Shown here piece by piece: positions 9,099 to 18,160 of a DNA stretch of 64,000 nt. Origin of the DNA: Chryseobacterium sp. (GTDB lineage: Bacteria > Bacteroidota > Bacteroidia > Flavobacteriales > Weeksellaceae). The stretch covers positions 1 through 64,000 of the forward strand of contig QFQW01000005.1 in NCBI GenBank assembly GCA_003248755.1. The letters are read 5' to 3'. Position numbers and translations under genes: made by a program. Under the pieces are notes generated by a model. It was not told the origin of the DNA. It did not search any database and worked only from the letters and a program-made list of their open reading frames with translations. Numbering within the stretch: position 1 is the first letter of the stretch; each line of letters starts with the position of its first letter.

Positions 9099-9174
9099 CT
9101 TCAACTCCGCTCAGACTAATAGTTTTCAAATGTAATATTTGCTATTAGAGATGTCACACTAAGCGGAGTCGAAG
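9099..9174. repeat. REP-like imperfect inverted repeat
   Basis: The left arm 9099-9114 (CTTCAACTCCGCTCAG) is an imperfect reverse complement (14 of 16) of the right arm 9159-9174 (CTAAGCGGAGTCGAAG), with about 44 bases between. It lies entirely between genes. The right arm with preceding GTCACA matches a type of intergenic repeat I associate with Chryseobacterium-like genomes (memory, not searched). Confidence 0.65.
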
Positions 9175-9231
9175 TATTTTGAATTATTAATTAAGATTTA
9201 CAAATCTATATTTAAAATATTTCTGTAACTT

Positions 9232-9269
9232 AAACCTTTCGGAGTTTTGAGCTTCGGAAGGTTTTTTTT
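9232..9269 (+). terminator. rho-independent terminator
   Basis: A 13-position stem with two mismatches (9232-9244 with 9252-9264), loop TTTTGAG, then a run of eight T residues. It lies only 21 bases before the DUF2851 start, so it ends transcription from the 8277-9080 gene, or acts as an attenuator for the next gene (inference). Confidence 0.6.
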
Positions 9270-9289
9270 AACGAAAATCACAAACACAA

Positions 9290-10558
9290 ATGAATGAAGA
9301 AATATTACAGTATCTCTGGAATTTTAAGAAATTCCGGAACTTTGACTTTATCTCTACAGACGGACGAAAAATTGAAATTTTAGAATTCGGGGAATGGAAC
9401 AAGAATTCTGGTCCGGATTTTCTCTTTGCCAAAATCAAGATTGACGACGTAATTTTCGTAGGAAACATCGAGATTCACACAAAAGCTTCCGATTGGTTTT
9501 TTCATAATCACTCGGGTAATCCGGAGTTTGGAAATCTGATTCTTCACGCAGTTTATATCAATGACTGCGATATTCCGGAATTAGAAAAACAGAAGATTCC
9601 GACTTTGGAACTCAAAAATTTTATTGATGAAGAATTGATTCAGAAACATCAAAATTTAAGACAAGAACATTCTTTCATTGCTTGTGAAGAATTATTTGCT
9701 GAGAATAAGATTCCATTGTTTTTTGAAGAAACTGTTTTGCTCAAAAAATTGGAAGCTAAATCTCAAATCTTCGAAGAAGTCTTAATCAAAAACCAAAACA
9801 ATTATGAAGCGCTTTTGTTTCAAAATCTGGTTTACACTTTCGGCTTGAAAGTGAATGCAGAAATCTTTCTTCAAATGGCTGAAAGTTTAGACTTTTCTAT
9901 GATTCAGAAAATCAAACAAAATGATATTCATTTGGAAGCTTTATTCTTTGGAATCTGTGGATTTTTGGAAGAATCAAAAGATGAAATAATGCAAATCTGG
10001 AAAAGAGAATTTGATTTCTTGAAAGTGAAATTTAATATATCTGAATTTAAAATTCATCCAAAATTCTCCAAACTTCGTCCACCAAACTTTCCGACTATAA
10101 GATTATCACAATTAGCGAATCTTTATCATTCTCAACCCAATCTTTTTTCAAAACTAATTGAAGCAAAAACGATTGATGATTTATACAAAATTTTCGAAGA
10201 TGTCAAAGCTTCTGAATATTGGGATAGCCGTTTTAATTTTGGAAAGATTTCATCCATTGAAAGTAAGAAATATCTCAGTCAGGATTTCATTGATTTGATT
10301 ATTATCAATACAATTTTACCATTGAAATATTTTTATCACAAAAATCACAATCCTGAAATTGTTGATGACATTTTCGATTTCTACAAACAGATGAGACCTG
10401 AGAAAAATTCTGTTTTGGATGAATGGAAAAAGTTGGGATTGAAATTCAAAAATGCATTGCAGACCCAAGCGTTTCTTTATCAGTATAAAACATTCTGTAA
10501 CCAAAAAAAATGCTTAAATTGCGGTATTGGTTTTCAAGTATTGAGCAATGATAGATAA
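9290..10558 (+). CDS. DUF2851 family protein
   Basis: A 422-residue cytoplasmic protein of the DUF2851 family, which is common in Bacteroidetes and has no established function. Recognised from the N-terminal EEILQYLWNF, the EFGEWNKNSGPDFLFAKI block, GNIEIHTKASDWFFHNH and ILHAVYIND. The WNxxxGPDF and GNIEIH motifs look nuclease-like to me, but this is not established. The C terminus ends with a CNQKKCLNCGIG cysteine cluster that could bind zinc. The stop overlaps the start of the following small membrane gene by 11 bases, so the two are translationally linked. Confidence 0.88.
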   Translation: MNEEILQYLWNFKKFRNFDFISTDGRKIEILEFGEWNKNSGPDFLFAKIKIDDVIFVGNIEIHTKASDWFFHNHSGNPEFGNLILHAVYINDCDIPELEKQKIPTLELKNFIDEELIQKHQNLRQEHSFIACEELFAENKIPLFFEETVLLKKLEAKSQIFEEVLIKNQNNYEALLFQNLVYTFGLKVNAEIFLQMAESLDFSMIQKIKQNDIHLEALFFGICGFLEESKDEIMQIWKREFDFLKVKFNISEFKIHPKFSKLRPPNFPTIRLSQLANLYHSQPNLFSKLIEAKTIDDLYKIFEDVKASEYWDSRFNFGKISSIESKKYLSQDFIDLIIINTILPLKYFYHKNHNPEIVDDIFDFYKQMRPEKNSVLDEWKKLGLKFKNALQTQAFLYQYKTFCNQKKCLNCGIGFQVLSNDR

Positions 10559-10769
10559 TATTAGACACAGATTCGAAAGAGAATGGTTTGGAGTGCTTAC
10601 AAGATACGGCACTAAGTTGGGGATTCCTGTTTCCAAGCTACGTGTTTTCTTCATCTATTCTACATTTGCAACTGCGGGGATTTTCTTTTTATTTTATCTG
10701 GGAATGGCTTTTATGCTTTGGATAAAAGATTGTATCATAACCAAAAGACCTAGTGTTTTTGACTTGTAG
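10548..10769 (+). CDS. small PspC-like membrane protein
   Basis: A 73-residue protein with an N-terminal amphipathic part (RHRFEREWFGVLTRYGTKLG) and one strong transmembrane segment (FFIYSTFATAGIFFLFYLGMAF region). The IPVSKLRVFFIYSTF pattern resembles the PspC domain, which in Bacteroidetes often follows a DUF2851 gene. It overlaps the DUF2851 gene by 11 bases. Function is unknown; an envelope stress role is suggested only by the family name. Confidence 0.78.
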   Translation: MIDNIRHRFEREWFGVLTRYGTKLGIPVSKLRVFFIYSTFATAGIFFLFYLGMAFMLWIKDCIITKRPSVFDL

Positions 10770-10776
10770 GTTTTTC

Positions 10777-10914
10777 TCACAGATTCAGCAAATTTTGCAG
10801 ATTTAAATTAAAACATCATATTGTCATTACGTAGGAATTTCTACATTCCGGATTGAATGCCGAATCACTTAGTTAGATTTGGGAGTTCTTCGATAGGCTC
10901 AGGATAAACTCCAG
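10777..10914. repeat. intergenic repeat fragments
   Basis: The 237-base gap after the PspC-like gene holds no gene. It has a CACAGATT/GCAGATTT imperfect direct repeat (about 10778-10806) and a small inverted repeat GGAGTT...AACTCC (10882-10887 with 10907-10912) enclosing CTTCGATAGGCTCAGGAT. Both resemble dispersed intergenic repeats of Bacteroidetes genomes; copy number cannot be judged here. Confidence 0.45.
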
Positions 10915-10928
10915 GCGGATAAAGCTGC

Positions 10929-10963
10929 CAAAAAAAATCCGATTGAAAAACTCAACCGGATTT
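10929..10963 (-). terminator. rho-independent terminator of the sdh operon
   Basis: A 12-position stem with one mismatch (10935-10946 with 10952-10963), loop AAAAC, and an A run at 10930-10937 that becomes the U tract on the minus strand, 44 bases after the sdhB stop. Confidence 0.75.
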
Positions 10964-11006
10964 GTATATTAAAAGAAGTCTAAAACCTGACTTCTGAAAT
11001 CTAATA

Positions 11007-11780
11007 TTAAGAATTAGCTGTAGAAATATTTGCAGTTACATATTCTCTGTTCATTCTTGCAATGTTTTCCAGAGAGATACCTTTTGGACATTCTACTTCA
11101 CAAGCTCCTGTGTTTGAGCAGTTTCCGAATCCTTCTTCGTCCATTGCTTTTACCATGTTCAGAACTCTTCTTTTCGCTTCTACGCGACCTTGTGGTAATA
11201 ATGCAAACTGAGAAACTTTTGCTCCTACAAATAACATTGCAGAACCGTTCTTACAAGTCGCTACACAAGCACCACAACCGATACAAGCTGCTGCATCCAT
11301 TGCTTTGTCTGCATCTTCTTTTGGAACCGGAATTGCGTTGGCATCCAAAGTATTTCCAGAAGTATTTACAGATACGAATCCACCTGCAGCCATTACTCTG
11401 TCAAAAGCACTTCTGTCAACCACCAAATCCTTGATTACTGGAAAAGCAGCACTTCTCCAAGGTTCGATGTGAATGGTTTCGCCATCTTTGAAATGACGCA
11501 TATGCAGCTGACAAGTCGTGATTCCTGTATCCGGACCGTGCGCTCTACCATTGATGTAAAGAGAACACATTCCGCAGATTCCTTCACGGCAATCGTGGTC
11601 AAACGCAACAGGGTCTTTCCCTTCGTTGATTAACTGCTCGTTCAGGATATCCAACATTTCCAAGAATGAAGAATCTGTAGAAACATCAGAAATTTTATAG
11701 GTATCGAATTGTCCCTTCGATTTATTATTTTTTTGTCTCCAAATTTTCAGCGTAAGATTTAAGCCTTTTTTTGCACTCAT
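11007..11780 (-). CDS. sdhB: succinate dehydrogenase/fumarate reductase iron-sulfur subunit
   Basis: Carries electrons between the SdhA flavin and the membrane quinone site of complex II. In 257 residues the clusters are visible: the [2Fe-2S] site Cys64, Cys69, Cys72 (CREGICGMC) with Cys90; and two further sets Cys166-Cys169-Cys172-Cys176 (CIGCGACVATC) and Cys221, Cys227, Cys231 (CSNTGACEVECPKGI). The gap from Cys72 to Cys90 (17 residues) is longer than the 11 of E. coli SdhB. Last gene of the sdhC-sdhA-sdhB operon, 23 bases after sdhA. Confidence 0.96.
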   Translation of the reverse strand: MSAKKGLNLTLKIWRQKNNKSKGQFDTYKISDVSTDSSFLEMLDILNEQLINEGKDPVAFDHDCREGICGMCSLYINGRAHGPDTGITTCQLHMRHFKDGETIHIEPWRSAAFPVIKDLVVDRSAFDRVMAAGGFVSVNTSGNTLDANAIPVPKEDADKAMDAAACIGCGACVATCKNGSAMLFVGAKVSQFALLPQGRVEAKRRVLNMVKAMDEEGFGNCSNTGACEVECPKGISLENIARMNREYVTANISTANS

Positions 11781-11803
11781 TTTTATATATTTTTGAATGG
11801 AGA

Positions 11804-13813
11804 TTATTTGTAACTTCTTGCTTTAACTTCGATATTCTCATACACCAGCTCTTCTTTGTGAACCACAGATTGATTGATGTCCATACCTTTGTATTCCCAT
11901 GCAGCAACGTATTTGTAATTCACATCGTCACGTTCTGCTTCTCCATCCGGAGTAGAGTGGTCTTCACGGAAGTGTCCTCCACAAGATTCGTTTCTGTTAA
12001 GCGCATCGATTGCCATCAGTTGTCCTAATTCCAAGAAATCGGCAACTCTGAAAGCTTTTTCCAATTCAGGATTCAAGTTAACAGCTTCTCCCGGAACTTT
12101 TACATTTTTCCAGAACTCATTTCTTACTTCCTCGATTTCTTTGATTGCTTCTCTTAAGCCTTCAGGCGTTCTTCCCATTCCGACTTTGTTCCACATAATG
12201 TGTCCTAGTTGTTTGTGGAAATGGTCAACTGTATGTGTTCCTTTGTTATTAAGAAAGAAATCGATTTTATCCTTAATTCCTTTTTCAGCTTCATCAAATG
12301 CCGCTGAATCAGTTGGGATTTTTCCTGTTCTGATGTCTGCAGAAAGATAATCTGCAATCGTGTAAGGAAGAACGAAATATCCGTCTGCCAAACCTTGCAT
12401 CAAAGCAGAAGCTCCTAATCTATTAGCTCCGTGGTCAGAGAAGTTAGCTTCTCCAATTACAAAACATCCCGGAATTGTAGATTGTAAATTATAATCCACC
12501 CAAACACCACCCATTGTGTAGTGAACCGCAGGATAGATTTTCATTGGTGTTTTGTAAGGGTCATCAGCAGTAATCTTCTCATACATTACGAATAGGTTAC
12601 CATATTTCTCCTCAATCCATTTTTTACCAAGGTCGTAAATCTGTTGTTCCGTTGGATTATGAATATGTTTTTCGATAGCGGCTTCTTTACCTTTTTTCAT
12701 GATTTCTGTAGAGAAATCAAGGTAAACGCCTTCTTTCGTATCATTATTCTCGATTCCGTAACCTGCATCACATCTTTCTTTTCCAGCTCTGGAAGCAACG
12801 TCCCTAGGTACCAAGTTACCGAAAGCAGGATATCTTCTTTCAAGATAGTAATCTCTATCTTCTTCTTTAATATTTTCTGGTCTAAGTCTCCCTTCTCGGA
12901 TGGCAACAGAATCTTCAATATTTTTAGGAACCCAGATTCTTCCTGAGTTTCTAAGAGATTCTGACATTAAGGTCAATTTAGACTGCTGAGTTCCGTGAAC
13001 CGGAATACAAGTTGGGTGAATCTGGACATAACAAGGGTTTGCAAAATAAGCTCCTTTTTTATGAATTTTCCAAGCTGCTGAAACGTTTGAACCCATTGCA
13101 TTGGTTGAAAGGAAATATACGTTTCCATAACCTCCAGAAGCAATTACAACTGCATGAGCAGAATGTCTTTCGATTTCACCGGTTACAAGGTTTCTTGCGA
13201 TGATTCCTCTTGCTTTTCCATCAACAATAACTAGGTCTAGCATCTCGTGACGGTTGAACATTTGGATTCTACCTTTACCGATTTGGCGGCTCATTGCAGA
13301 ATATGCTCCTAATAATAACTGCTGACCGGTTTGTCCTTTTGCGTAGAATGTTCTTTTTACCTGAACTCCACCAAATGAACGGTTATCTAATTGACCGCCG
13401 TACTCACGTCCGAAAGGAACACCTTGAGCAACACATTGGTCAATGATGTTTGCAGAAACTTCTGCCAATCTGTAAACGTTAGCTTCTCTTGCACGATAAT
13501 CTCCACCTTTGATTGTATCGTAGAACAATCTGTAAGTTGAGTCACCATCACCTTGATAATTCTTAGCAGCATTGATACCTCCTTGAGCCGCAATAGAGTG
13601 TGCTCTTCTCGGAGAATCCTGATAGCAGAATGCTTTTACGTTGTATCCTTGTTCAGCAAGAGTTGCAGCAGCAGAACCGCCGGCTAATCCTGTCCCGACA
13701 ATGATGATATCTATTTTGTCTCGGTTGTTTGGAGCAACCAAGTTCATGTGGTCTTTATGATTTTTCCATTTGTCCTTAAGCGGACCGTGAGGAATTTTTG
13801 AATCTAAACTCAT
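11804..13813 (-). CDS. sdhA: succinate dehydrogenase/fumarate reductase flavoprotein subunit
   Basis: Oxidises succinate to fumarate on the cytoplasmic side of the membrane. The 669-residue protein has the FAD dinucleotide-binding motif GTGLAGG (residues 40-46), the probable covalent-FAD histidine His72 in RRAHSIAAQGG, and active-site blocks including HPTCIPVHG, GGVWVDYN and RLGASALMQGLADGYF. Length and the Bacteroidetes-type order (cytochrome b, flavoprotein, Fe-S) fit the B-type complex II, usually coupled to menaquinone. Lies 13 bases after sdhC. Confidence 0.97.
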   Translation of the reverse strand: MSLDSKIPHGPLKDKWKNHKDHMNLVAPNNRDKIDIIIVGTGLAGGSAAATLAEQGYNVKAFCYQDSPRRAHSIAAQGGINAAKNYQGDGDSTYRLFYDTIKGGDYRAREANVYRLAEVSANIIDQCVAQGVPFGREYGGQLDNRSFGGVQVKRTFYAKGQTGQQLLLGAYSAMSRQIGKGRIQMFNRHEMLDLVIVDGKARGIIARNLVTGEIERHSAHAVVIASGGYGNVYFLSTNAMGSNVSAAWKIHKKGAYFANPCYVQIHPTCIPVHGTQQSKLTLMSESLRNSGRIWVPKNIEDSVAIREGRLRPENIKEEDRDYYLERRYPAFGNLVPRDVASRAGKERCDAGYGIENNDTKEGVYLDFSTEIMKKGKEAAIEKHIHNPTEQQIYDLGKKWIEEKYGNLFVMYEKITADDPYKTPMKIYPAVHYTMGGVWVDYNLQSTIPGCFVIGEANFSDHGANRLGASALMQGLADGYFVLPYTIADYLSADIRTGKIPTDSAAFDEAEKGIKDKIDFFLNNKGTHTVDHFHKQLGHIMWNKVGMGRTPEGLREAIKEIEEVRNEFWKNVKVPGEAVNLNPELEKAFRVADFLELGQLMAIDALNRNESCGGHFREDHSTPDGEAERDDVNYKYVAAWEYKGMDINQSVVHKEELVYENIEVKARSYK

Positions 13814-13826
13814 AATTTACTTTTTA

Positions 13827-14486
13827 TTATTGAGTAACGAAGTGAAAAATTGCAATGATGATGAATCCAAGTGGAATAAGGATAGAATACCAATTTCCGA
13901 ATGCCTTGATAAAAGGCGTGTACTTTGGATGTCTTGCCCCAATAGATTGGAAAGAAGACTGGAATCCGTGTGCTAAGTGTAAACCTAATAATATAAAAGC
14001 AATTACATAAAGAACAACTCTCCAAATATCATGGAATTTGTGGTGCAATTCTTCCCAGTATCTCAATTCATCGGGATTATTGCCCTGGATATACTTATAG
14101 CTGATTTCAGGAAACCAGAAATCGTAGAAGTGTAAGGCAATAAATGCTAAAACTACAGCTCCGGAAATAATCATATTTCTGGACATCCAAGTAGAATTTG
14201 CAGCACCATTGTTCATCGCATATTTTACAGGTCTTGCTTTGTTGTTCTTTATTTCAAGAACGAATCCCATTACGAAGTGGAAAACCACAGCGAAAACTAA
14301 AATTGGCTGCATCACAAATTGAACTGCCGGATTGTATCCCATAAAATGAGATGCTGCGTTGAAACCGTCTTCACTAAAGACTGAAATCATATTGGTGGAT
14401 ACGTGCATCACCAAAAAAATCAGCAAGAACATTGCTGAAAGTGCCATAGCATATTTTCTTCCTATAGAAGATGTAATACCTGCCAT
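13827..14486 (-). CDS. sdhC: succinate dehydrogenase cytochrome b subunit
   Basis: Membrane anchor of complex II that binds haem b and quinone. The 219-residue protein has five predicted transmembrane segments (around residues 14-34, 60-80, 105-125, 155-172 and 198-217), as in single-anchor B-type enzymes, so no sdhD is expected. Histidines inside or near the helices (MHVSTNM, FHFVMGF, ALHFYDF, LHLAHGFQSSFQ) are candidate haem ligands. First gene of the operon; a TAAATTTG box lies 26 bases upstream. Confidence 0.95.
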   Translation of the reverse strand: MAGITSSIGRKYAMALSAMFLLIFLVMHVSTNMISVFSEDGFNAASHFMGYNPAVQFVMQPILVFAVVFHFVMGFVLEIKNNKARPVKYAMNNGAANSTWMSRNMIISGAVVLAFIALHFYDFWFPEISYKYIQGNNPDELRYWEELHHKFHDIWRVVLYVIAFILLGLHLAHGFQSSFQSIGARHPKYTPFIKAFGNWYSILIPLGFIIIAIFHFVTQ

Positions 14487-14511
14487 AATTCTGTTGTTAT
14501 TTGAATTTTCA

Positions 14512-14519
14512 CAAATTTA
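14512..14519 (-). promoter_or_regulatory. putative -7 box of the sdh operon
   Basis: On the minus strand this reads TAAATTTG, matching the Bacteroidetes -7 consensus TAnnTTTG, 26 bases before the sdhC start. No good TTTG box is present at the expected -33 distance. Confidence 0.45.
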
Positions 14520-14689
14520 GAAAATAGTTGAATCATATTACATTGAGAAATGTCAGAAAAATACAGTTTGTAATCTTTCTAAATAATATCAATTATTTGT
14601 TAATTAAATGTTTCATTGTATTGAGTTTTTTACTTCTTTAAAATTTATTTTTTCATCTTTTTATTATAATTTTAAATTTTTAAAATTGA

Positions 14690-16303
14690 ATGAAGATGTC
14701 TTTATCTTACGCATTCGGAGTTTCATCTATTCCTTTGTTGGGAGAAACGATAGGTGAAAATCTGACTAAAACTGTTGCCAAATTTCCAAATAACGAAGCA
14801 TTGGTTTCTGCTCATCAAAATTACAGGGCAACATATCAAGAATTTTATAATCAAACAACTCAAGTCGCAAAAGCGCTTATCAATATCGGTGTCAAATCAG
14901 GAGATAGAGTAGGTGTCTGGTCTGCTAATCGTTATGAATGGACGCTACTTCAATATGCAACAGCAAGAATCGGAGTTATTTTGGTAAATGTGAATCCGGC
15001 TTACAGAACCAGCGAACTGATTTTTGTGATTAACCAGTCCGAGATGTCGCATATTTTTTCCTCATTGACTTTCAAATCCAGTGATTATAAAAAAATGATT
15101 ATCGATGCTAGAGAATTCTGCTCTACATTGAGGTCAGAAGTTTTCTTTGATGATAATTGGAATGATTTTCTAAAAGGTGCAGAAAAAATTTCGGATGAGG
15201 TTTTGAAAAATTTCGAAAATGAAGTTCAGTTTGATGACCCGGTGAACATTCAATATACATCTGGAACGACGGGTTTTCCGAAAGGCGTTACACTTTCTCA
15301 TCATAACATTCTTAATAATGGTTATTTTATTGGTGTCAGGTTAAAATATTCTGATAAGGACAGGGTTTGCATTCCGGTTCCTTTCTATCATTGCTTCGGA
15401 ATGGTGATTGGGAATCTGGCTTGTACGGCTCATGGCGCATGTATGGTAATTCCGAATGACAGTTTTGACCCGGATATCACTCTGAAAGTCGTAACTCAAG
15501 AAAAATGTACATCTTTATATGGAGTGCCAACAATGTTTATTGCAGAATTGGCGGTTAAAGATTTTGATTCTTACGATTTTTCAAGTCTTAGGACCGGAGT
15601 AATGGCGGGTTCGGTTTGTCCGCCTGAAATTATGAAAAAAGTTGAAAGCCTGATGAATATAAAAGAAATGAGCATCTGTTACGGAATGACAGAAACTTCA
15701 CCTGTTTCTACGCAAACTTTGATTGGAACACCTTTGGAAAAACAGGTTTCTACAGTTGGAACGGTTCAGAACCATTTGGAAATCAAAATTATTGATAATG
15801 ATGGGAAAATAGTAAAACGTGGCGAACACGGTGAACTTTGCACAAGAGGTTATTCTGTAATGTTAAAATATTGGAATGACCCGGAGAACACAAAGAAAGT
15901 TCTGGATGACGGGCGTTGGATGCACACCGGGGATTTGGCTGTGATGGATGAAGAAGGTTATATTACGATTTCTGGTAGAATCAAAGATTTGATTATTCGT
16001 GGAGGTGAGAATATTTCGCCAAAAGAGATTGAGGATTTTCTATATGCTTATCCAAATATTATGGATGTTCAAATCATCGGTGTTCCAAGTGAGAAATTTG
16101 GGGAAGAAGTGATGGCTTGGGTAAAAGTGAGAGAAGGTTTCGATTTATCAGAAGAAGAGCTTTTGGATTATTGCAAAGGCCAAATCGCTCATTATAAAGT
16201 TCCGAAATATTGGAAATTTGTAGATGAATTCCCAATGACCATTTCCGGGAAAGTCAGAAAAGTTGAGATGAGGGAAATTTCGATTAAAGAATTAGGATTG
16301 TAA
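14690..16303 (+). CDS. AMP-forming acyl-CoA synthetase
   Basis: Activates a carboxylic acid, probably a medium or long-chain fatty acid, to its CoA thioester through an acyl-adenylate. All adenylate-forming core motifs are visible: A3 YTSGTTGFPKG (P-loop), the YGMTETSPVS A5 motif, the GRWMHTGDLAVMDEEGY A7 block, GRIKDLIIRGGENISPKEIE (A8 hinge) and the A10 lysine in ISGKVRK near the C terminus. The N-terminal SVWSANRYEW-type region resembles FadD/ACSF2-like enzymes. The first ATG (14690) is used; a second ATG lies two codons later. It is divergent from sdhC and convergent with aroQ. Confidence 0.92.
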   Translation: MKMSLSYAFGVSSIPLLGETIGENLTKTVAKFPNNEALVSAHQNYRATYQEFYNQTTQVAKALINIGVKSGDRVGVWSANRYEWTLLQYATARIGVILVNVNPAYRTSELIFVINQSEMSHIFSSLTFKSSDYKKMIIDAREFCSTLRSEVFFDDNWNDFLKGAEKISDEVLKNFENEVQFDDPVNIQYTSGTTGFPKGVTLSHHNILNNGYFIGVRLKYSDKDRVCIPVPFYHCFGMVIGNLACTAHGACMVIPNDSFDPDITLKVVTQEKCTSLYGVPTMFIAELAVKDFDSYDFSSLRTGVMAGSVCPPEIMKKVESLMNIKEMSICYGMTETSPVSTQTLIGTPLEKQVSTVGTVQNHLEIKIIDNDGKIVKRGEHGELCTRGYSVMLKYWNDPENTKKVLDDGRWMHTGDLAVMDEEGYITISGRIKDLIIRGGENISPKEIEDFLYAYPNIMDVQIIGVPSEKFGEEVMAWVKVREGFDLSEEELLDYCKGQIAHYKVPKYWKFVDEFPMTISGKVRKVEMREISIKELGL

Positions 16304-16316
16304 ATTCTATAATAAT

Positions 16317-16724
16317 CTATTTTAGACTTTGGATTGCTAATTTATATCCCTTCATTCCAAATCCGGAAATAACTGCATTGCAGCTTTCCGCAGTCACAGA
16401 TTTTTTTCTGAACTCTTCACGTTTGTAAATGTTGCTGATATGAACTTCAACTTTAGTTTTATTAATATTCTTAAGACAATCCGAAATAGCATAAGAATAA
16501 TGTGTAAAAGCTCCGGGATTAATAATGACAGCTTCGAAATCATCTTTTTGTAAACGGTTAATTAACTCACCTTCGATATTAGATTGATAATATATAAGGT
16601 CATCAGAAGAGAATTCAATTTTCAATTCTTTTATATAATCTTCCATAGAAACAGAACCATAGATTTCTGGTTCACGAGTTCCAAGTAAGTTAAGATTTGG
16701 TCCGTTGATAATAAGAATCTTCAT
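16317..16724 (-). CDS. aroQ: type II 3-dehydroquinate dehydratase
   Basis: Converts 3-dehydroquinate to 3-dehydroshikimate in the shikimate pathway. The 135-residue dodecameric type II enzyme begins ILIINGPNLNLLGTREPEIYG, which includes the catalytic-loop arginine and tyrosine (shown here only as REPEIYG). INPGAFTHYSYAI and VHISNIYKREEFRKKS supply the conserved Asn, His and Arg residues. It is 13 bases from the convergent acyl-CoA synthetase. Confidence 0.95.
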   Translation of the reverse strand: MKILIINGPNLNLLGTREPEIYGSVSMEDYIKELKIEFSSDDLIYYQSNIEGELINRLQKDDFEAVIINPGAFTHYSYAISDCLKNINKTKVEVHISNIYKREEFRKKSVTAESCNAVISGFGMKGYKLAIQSLK

Positions 16725-16749
16725 AATGTTTGATAATTGGTGTAAAAGT

Positions 16750-16781
16750 AAAAAATCCTCAGAAATTTCCGAAGATTTTTT
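16750..16781 (-). terminator. rho-independent terminator
   Basis: A 13-position stem with two mismatches (AAAAATCCTCAGA with TCCGAAGATTTTT) and loop AATT, downstream of the 16808-17410 gene on the minus strand. Confidence 0.55.
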
Positions 16782-16807
16782 AAATATAGTATAAGGATTA
16801 AGTGTAA

Positions 16808-17410
16808 TTATTTTCCCAGAAAACTATTAAGACTCTTTTTAGCCTTATCAATTTCTTCGTTTGCAGATTTTTTTGTTTCCTCAGCCGATTTTTTGAAGTC
16901 CTCCTTTGTTTTGTCGGCAGAAGCTTTTACATCAGCAACTGTTTTTTTTGTTTCTTCGGTGATTTTAGCTTTTTCTGTATTAAGCTTATCTTTTACTTCT
17001 GCAGTTTTGTTTTCCACAGCAGTGGCAACTTTATCACTAATAATGCTGTCAGATTTTTTTACAACATTGTTGATGGTTCCGGATACTTGAGTCCCCAATA
17101 CTTGAGCTGATGTTGACAAATAGTTTTCATATTCAGATTTTACAGTTCCGCCTTCTGCAACATAAGCGTTCTTAGATTCAACATATTTTTCCTGAGCAGC
17201 CTGTAATTCTTTTTTAGCAGCTTCTATTTTTACAGGATCATTGGTTGCTAGAGCAGCTTCATAATTTTTCTGAGCTGTAGATAATGCCAATGCGGCATCT
17301 TCGTAAGACTGTGTAAAGTCTATTTTAGCATCAGAAGATTCTGTCTTGTTGCAACTGTTAGCTGTTAGTACAATTCCTACTAAAGTTAATGTCAAAAGTG
17401 TTTTTTTCAT
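16808..17410 (-). CDS. coiled-coil lipoprotein
   Basis: A 200-residue protein with a lipoprotein signal (LTANSC, Cys20). The mature part is almost wholly charged helix with Ala/Lys/Glu repeats: LSTAQKNYEAALATNDP, AAKKELQAAQEKYVESKNAY, and a C-terminal tract of 11-residue-like repeats such as EETKKTVADVKASADKTKED. The latter resembles LEA or apolipoprotein-type amphipathic helices. It may bind the membrane or peptidoglycan (inference). Its start follows the stop of the upstream membrane gene by one base, so the pair forms one operon. Confidence 0.8.
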   Translation of the reverse strand: MKKTLLTLTLVGIVLTANSCNKTESSDAKIDFTQSYEDAALALSTAQKNYEAALATNDPVKIEAAKKELQAAQEKYVESKNAYVAEGGTVKSEYENYLSTSAQVLGTQVSGTINNVVKKSDSIISDKVATAVENKTAEVKDKLNTEKAKITEETKKTVADVKASADKTKEDFKKSAEETKKSANEEIDKAKKSLNSFLGK

Positions 17411-17411
17411 T

Positions 17412-18032
17412 TTATTGATTGTTAATGATCTGTTTTGTTAATTTTTGTAATTCTTGGTCTTCTTCAGATTGTGAAATATCTCCATTCAATCTTTTTACTT
17501 CCAATGTATTGATTTGTTTTGCTAAATTAAGATAAGCAAGATATTTTTCTAAAATTAGAATCTTTTTCTCGGATGTAGCATTAGTAGCATTAGCACTTTT
17601 TACAAAAGTTTGCAGATTGTCGTTACACAAAATGTATGCCTGAAATGCATTTGATAAAAAATAATCACTCACAAGAGAATTAGTTTCAAGATTACTGTAT
17701 AGTTTTGGGATTTCTACTGGCGAATATTGAATAATTTCAGAAATGTCCGCCCCTTTTTTAGCTGCGTTAAGATACATTCCTTGAGTTTTCATGGCACTGT
17801 TTTCCAAAGAAAGGTTGGTTGCATCCAAAAGTTTGACAAGATTTTTCTTCTGATTGATGTCTGATAAAATCGTATTAAGACTCAATGCAATAAAAAAACC
17901 AATGAATGTTGAAATCAAAGAAATAAAAAATTCAAAGCTTCTCGTTTTATTTGTTCGCAATCCATCGAATAATTTTGAATTGATTAAGAATAAGGTCAAT
18001 ACAACTAATCCAATTGCAATAATAATATACAT
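17412..18032 (-). CDS. inner-membrane protein of unknown function
   Basis: A 206-residue protein with two transmembrane segments, at residues 2-17 (IIIAIGLVVLTLFLI) and about 35-55 (ISLISTFIGFFIALSLN), then a soluble helical domain of about 150 residues. No family recognised. It is the first gene of a two-gene operon with the coiled-coil lipoprotein (one base apart), suggesting a joint envelope role. A promoter with TAnnTTTG lies only about 14 bases before the start codon. Confidence 0.78.
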   Translation of the reverse strand: MYIIIAIGLVVLTLFLINSKLFDGLRTNKTRSFEFFISLISTFIGFFIALSLNTILSDINQKKNLVKLLDATNLSLENSAMKTQGMYLNAAKKGADISEIIQYSPVEIPKLYSNLETNSLVSDYFLSNAFQAYILCNDNLQTFVKSANATNATSEKKILILEKYLAYLNLAKQINTLEVKRLNGDISQSEEDQELQKLTKQIINNQ

Positions 18033-18045
18033 ACGTATTTTTTGT

Positions 18046-18076
18046 CAAATGTATTAAAATAGACAATAATCTGAAA
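18046..18076 (-). promoter_or_regulatory. Bacteroidetes-type promoter
   Basis: Minus strand reads TTTC (18073-18076), 19 bases, TACATTTG (18046-18053). The -7 box is a perfect match and the -33 box a three-of-four match. It drives the 18032 operon, with a very short leader. Confidence 0.6.
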
Positions 18077-18160
18077 CAAAAATAGATAAACAAATATTAT
18101 TTGCCACCGAACAAATCTGTATAAGCTTACTGGATTTAAAATAAATCAGAGATTGATATA

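Noticed and set aside
11030..11434. 134-residue plus-strand ORF opposite sdhB
   Set aside because: Leu/His/Cys-rich shadow of a clear SdhB gene.
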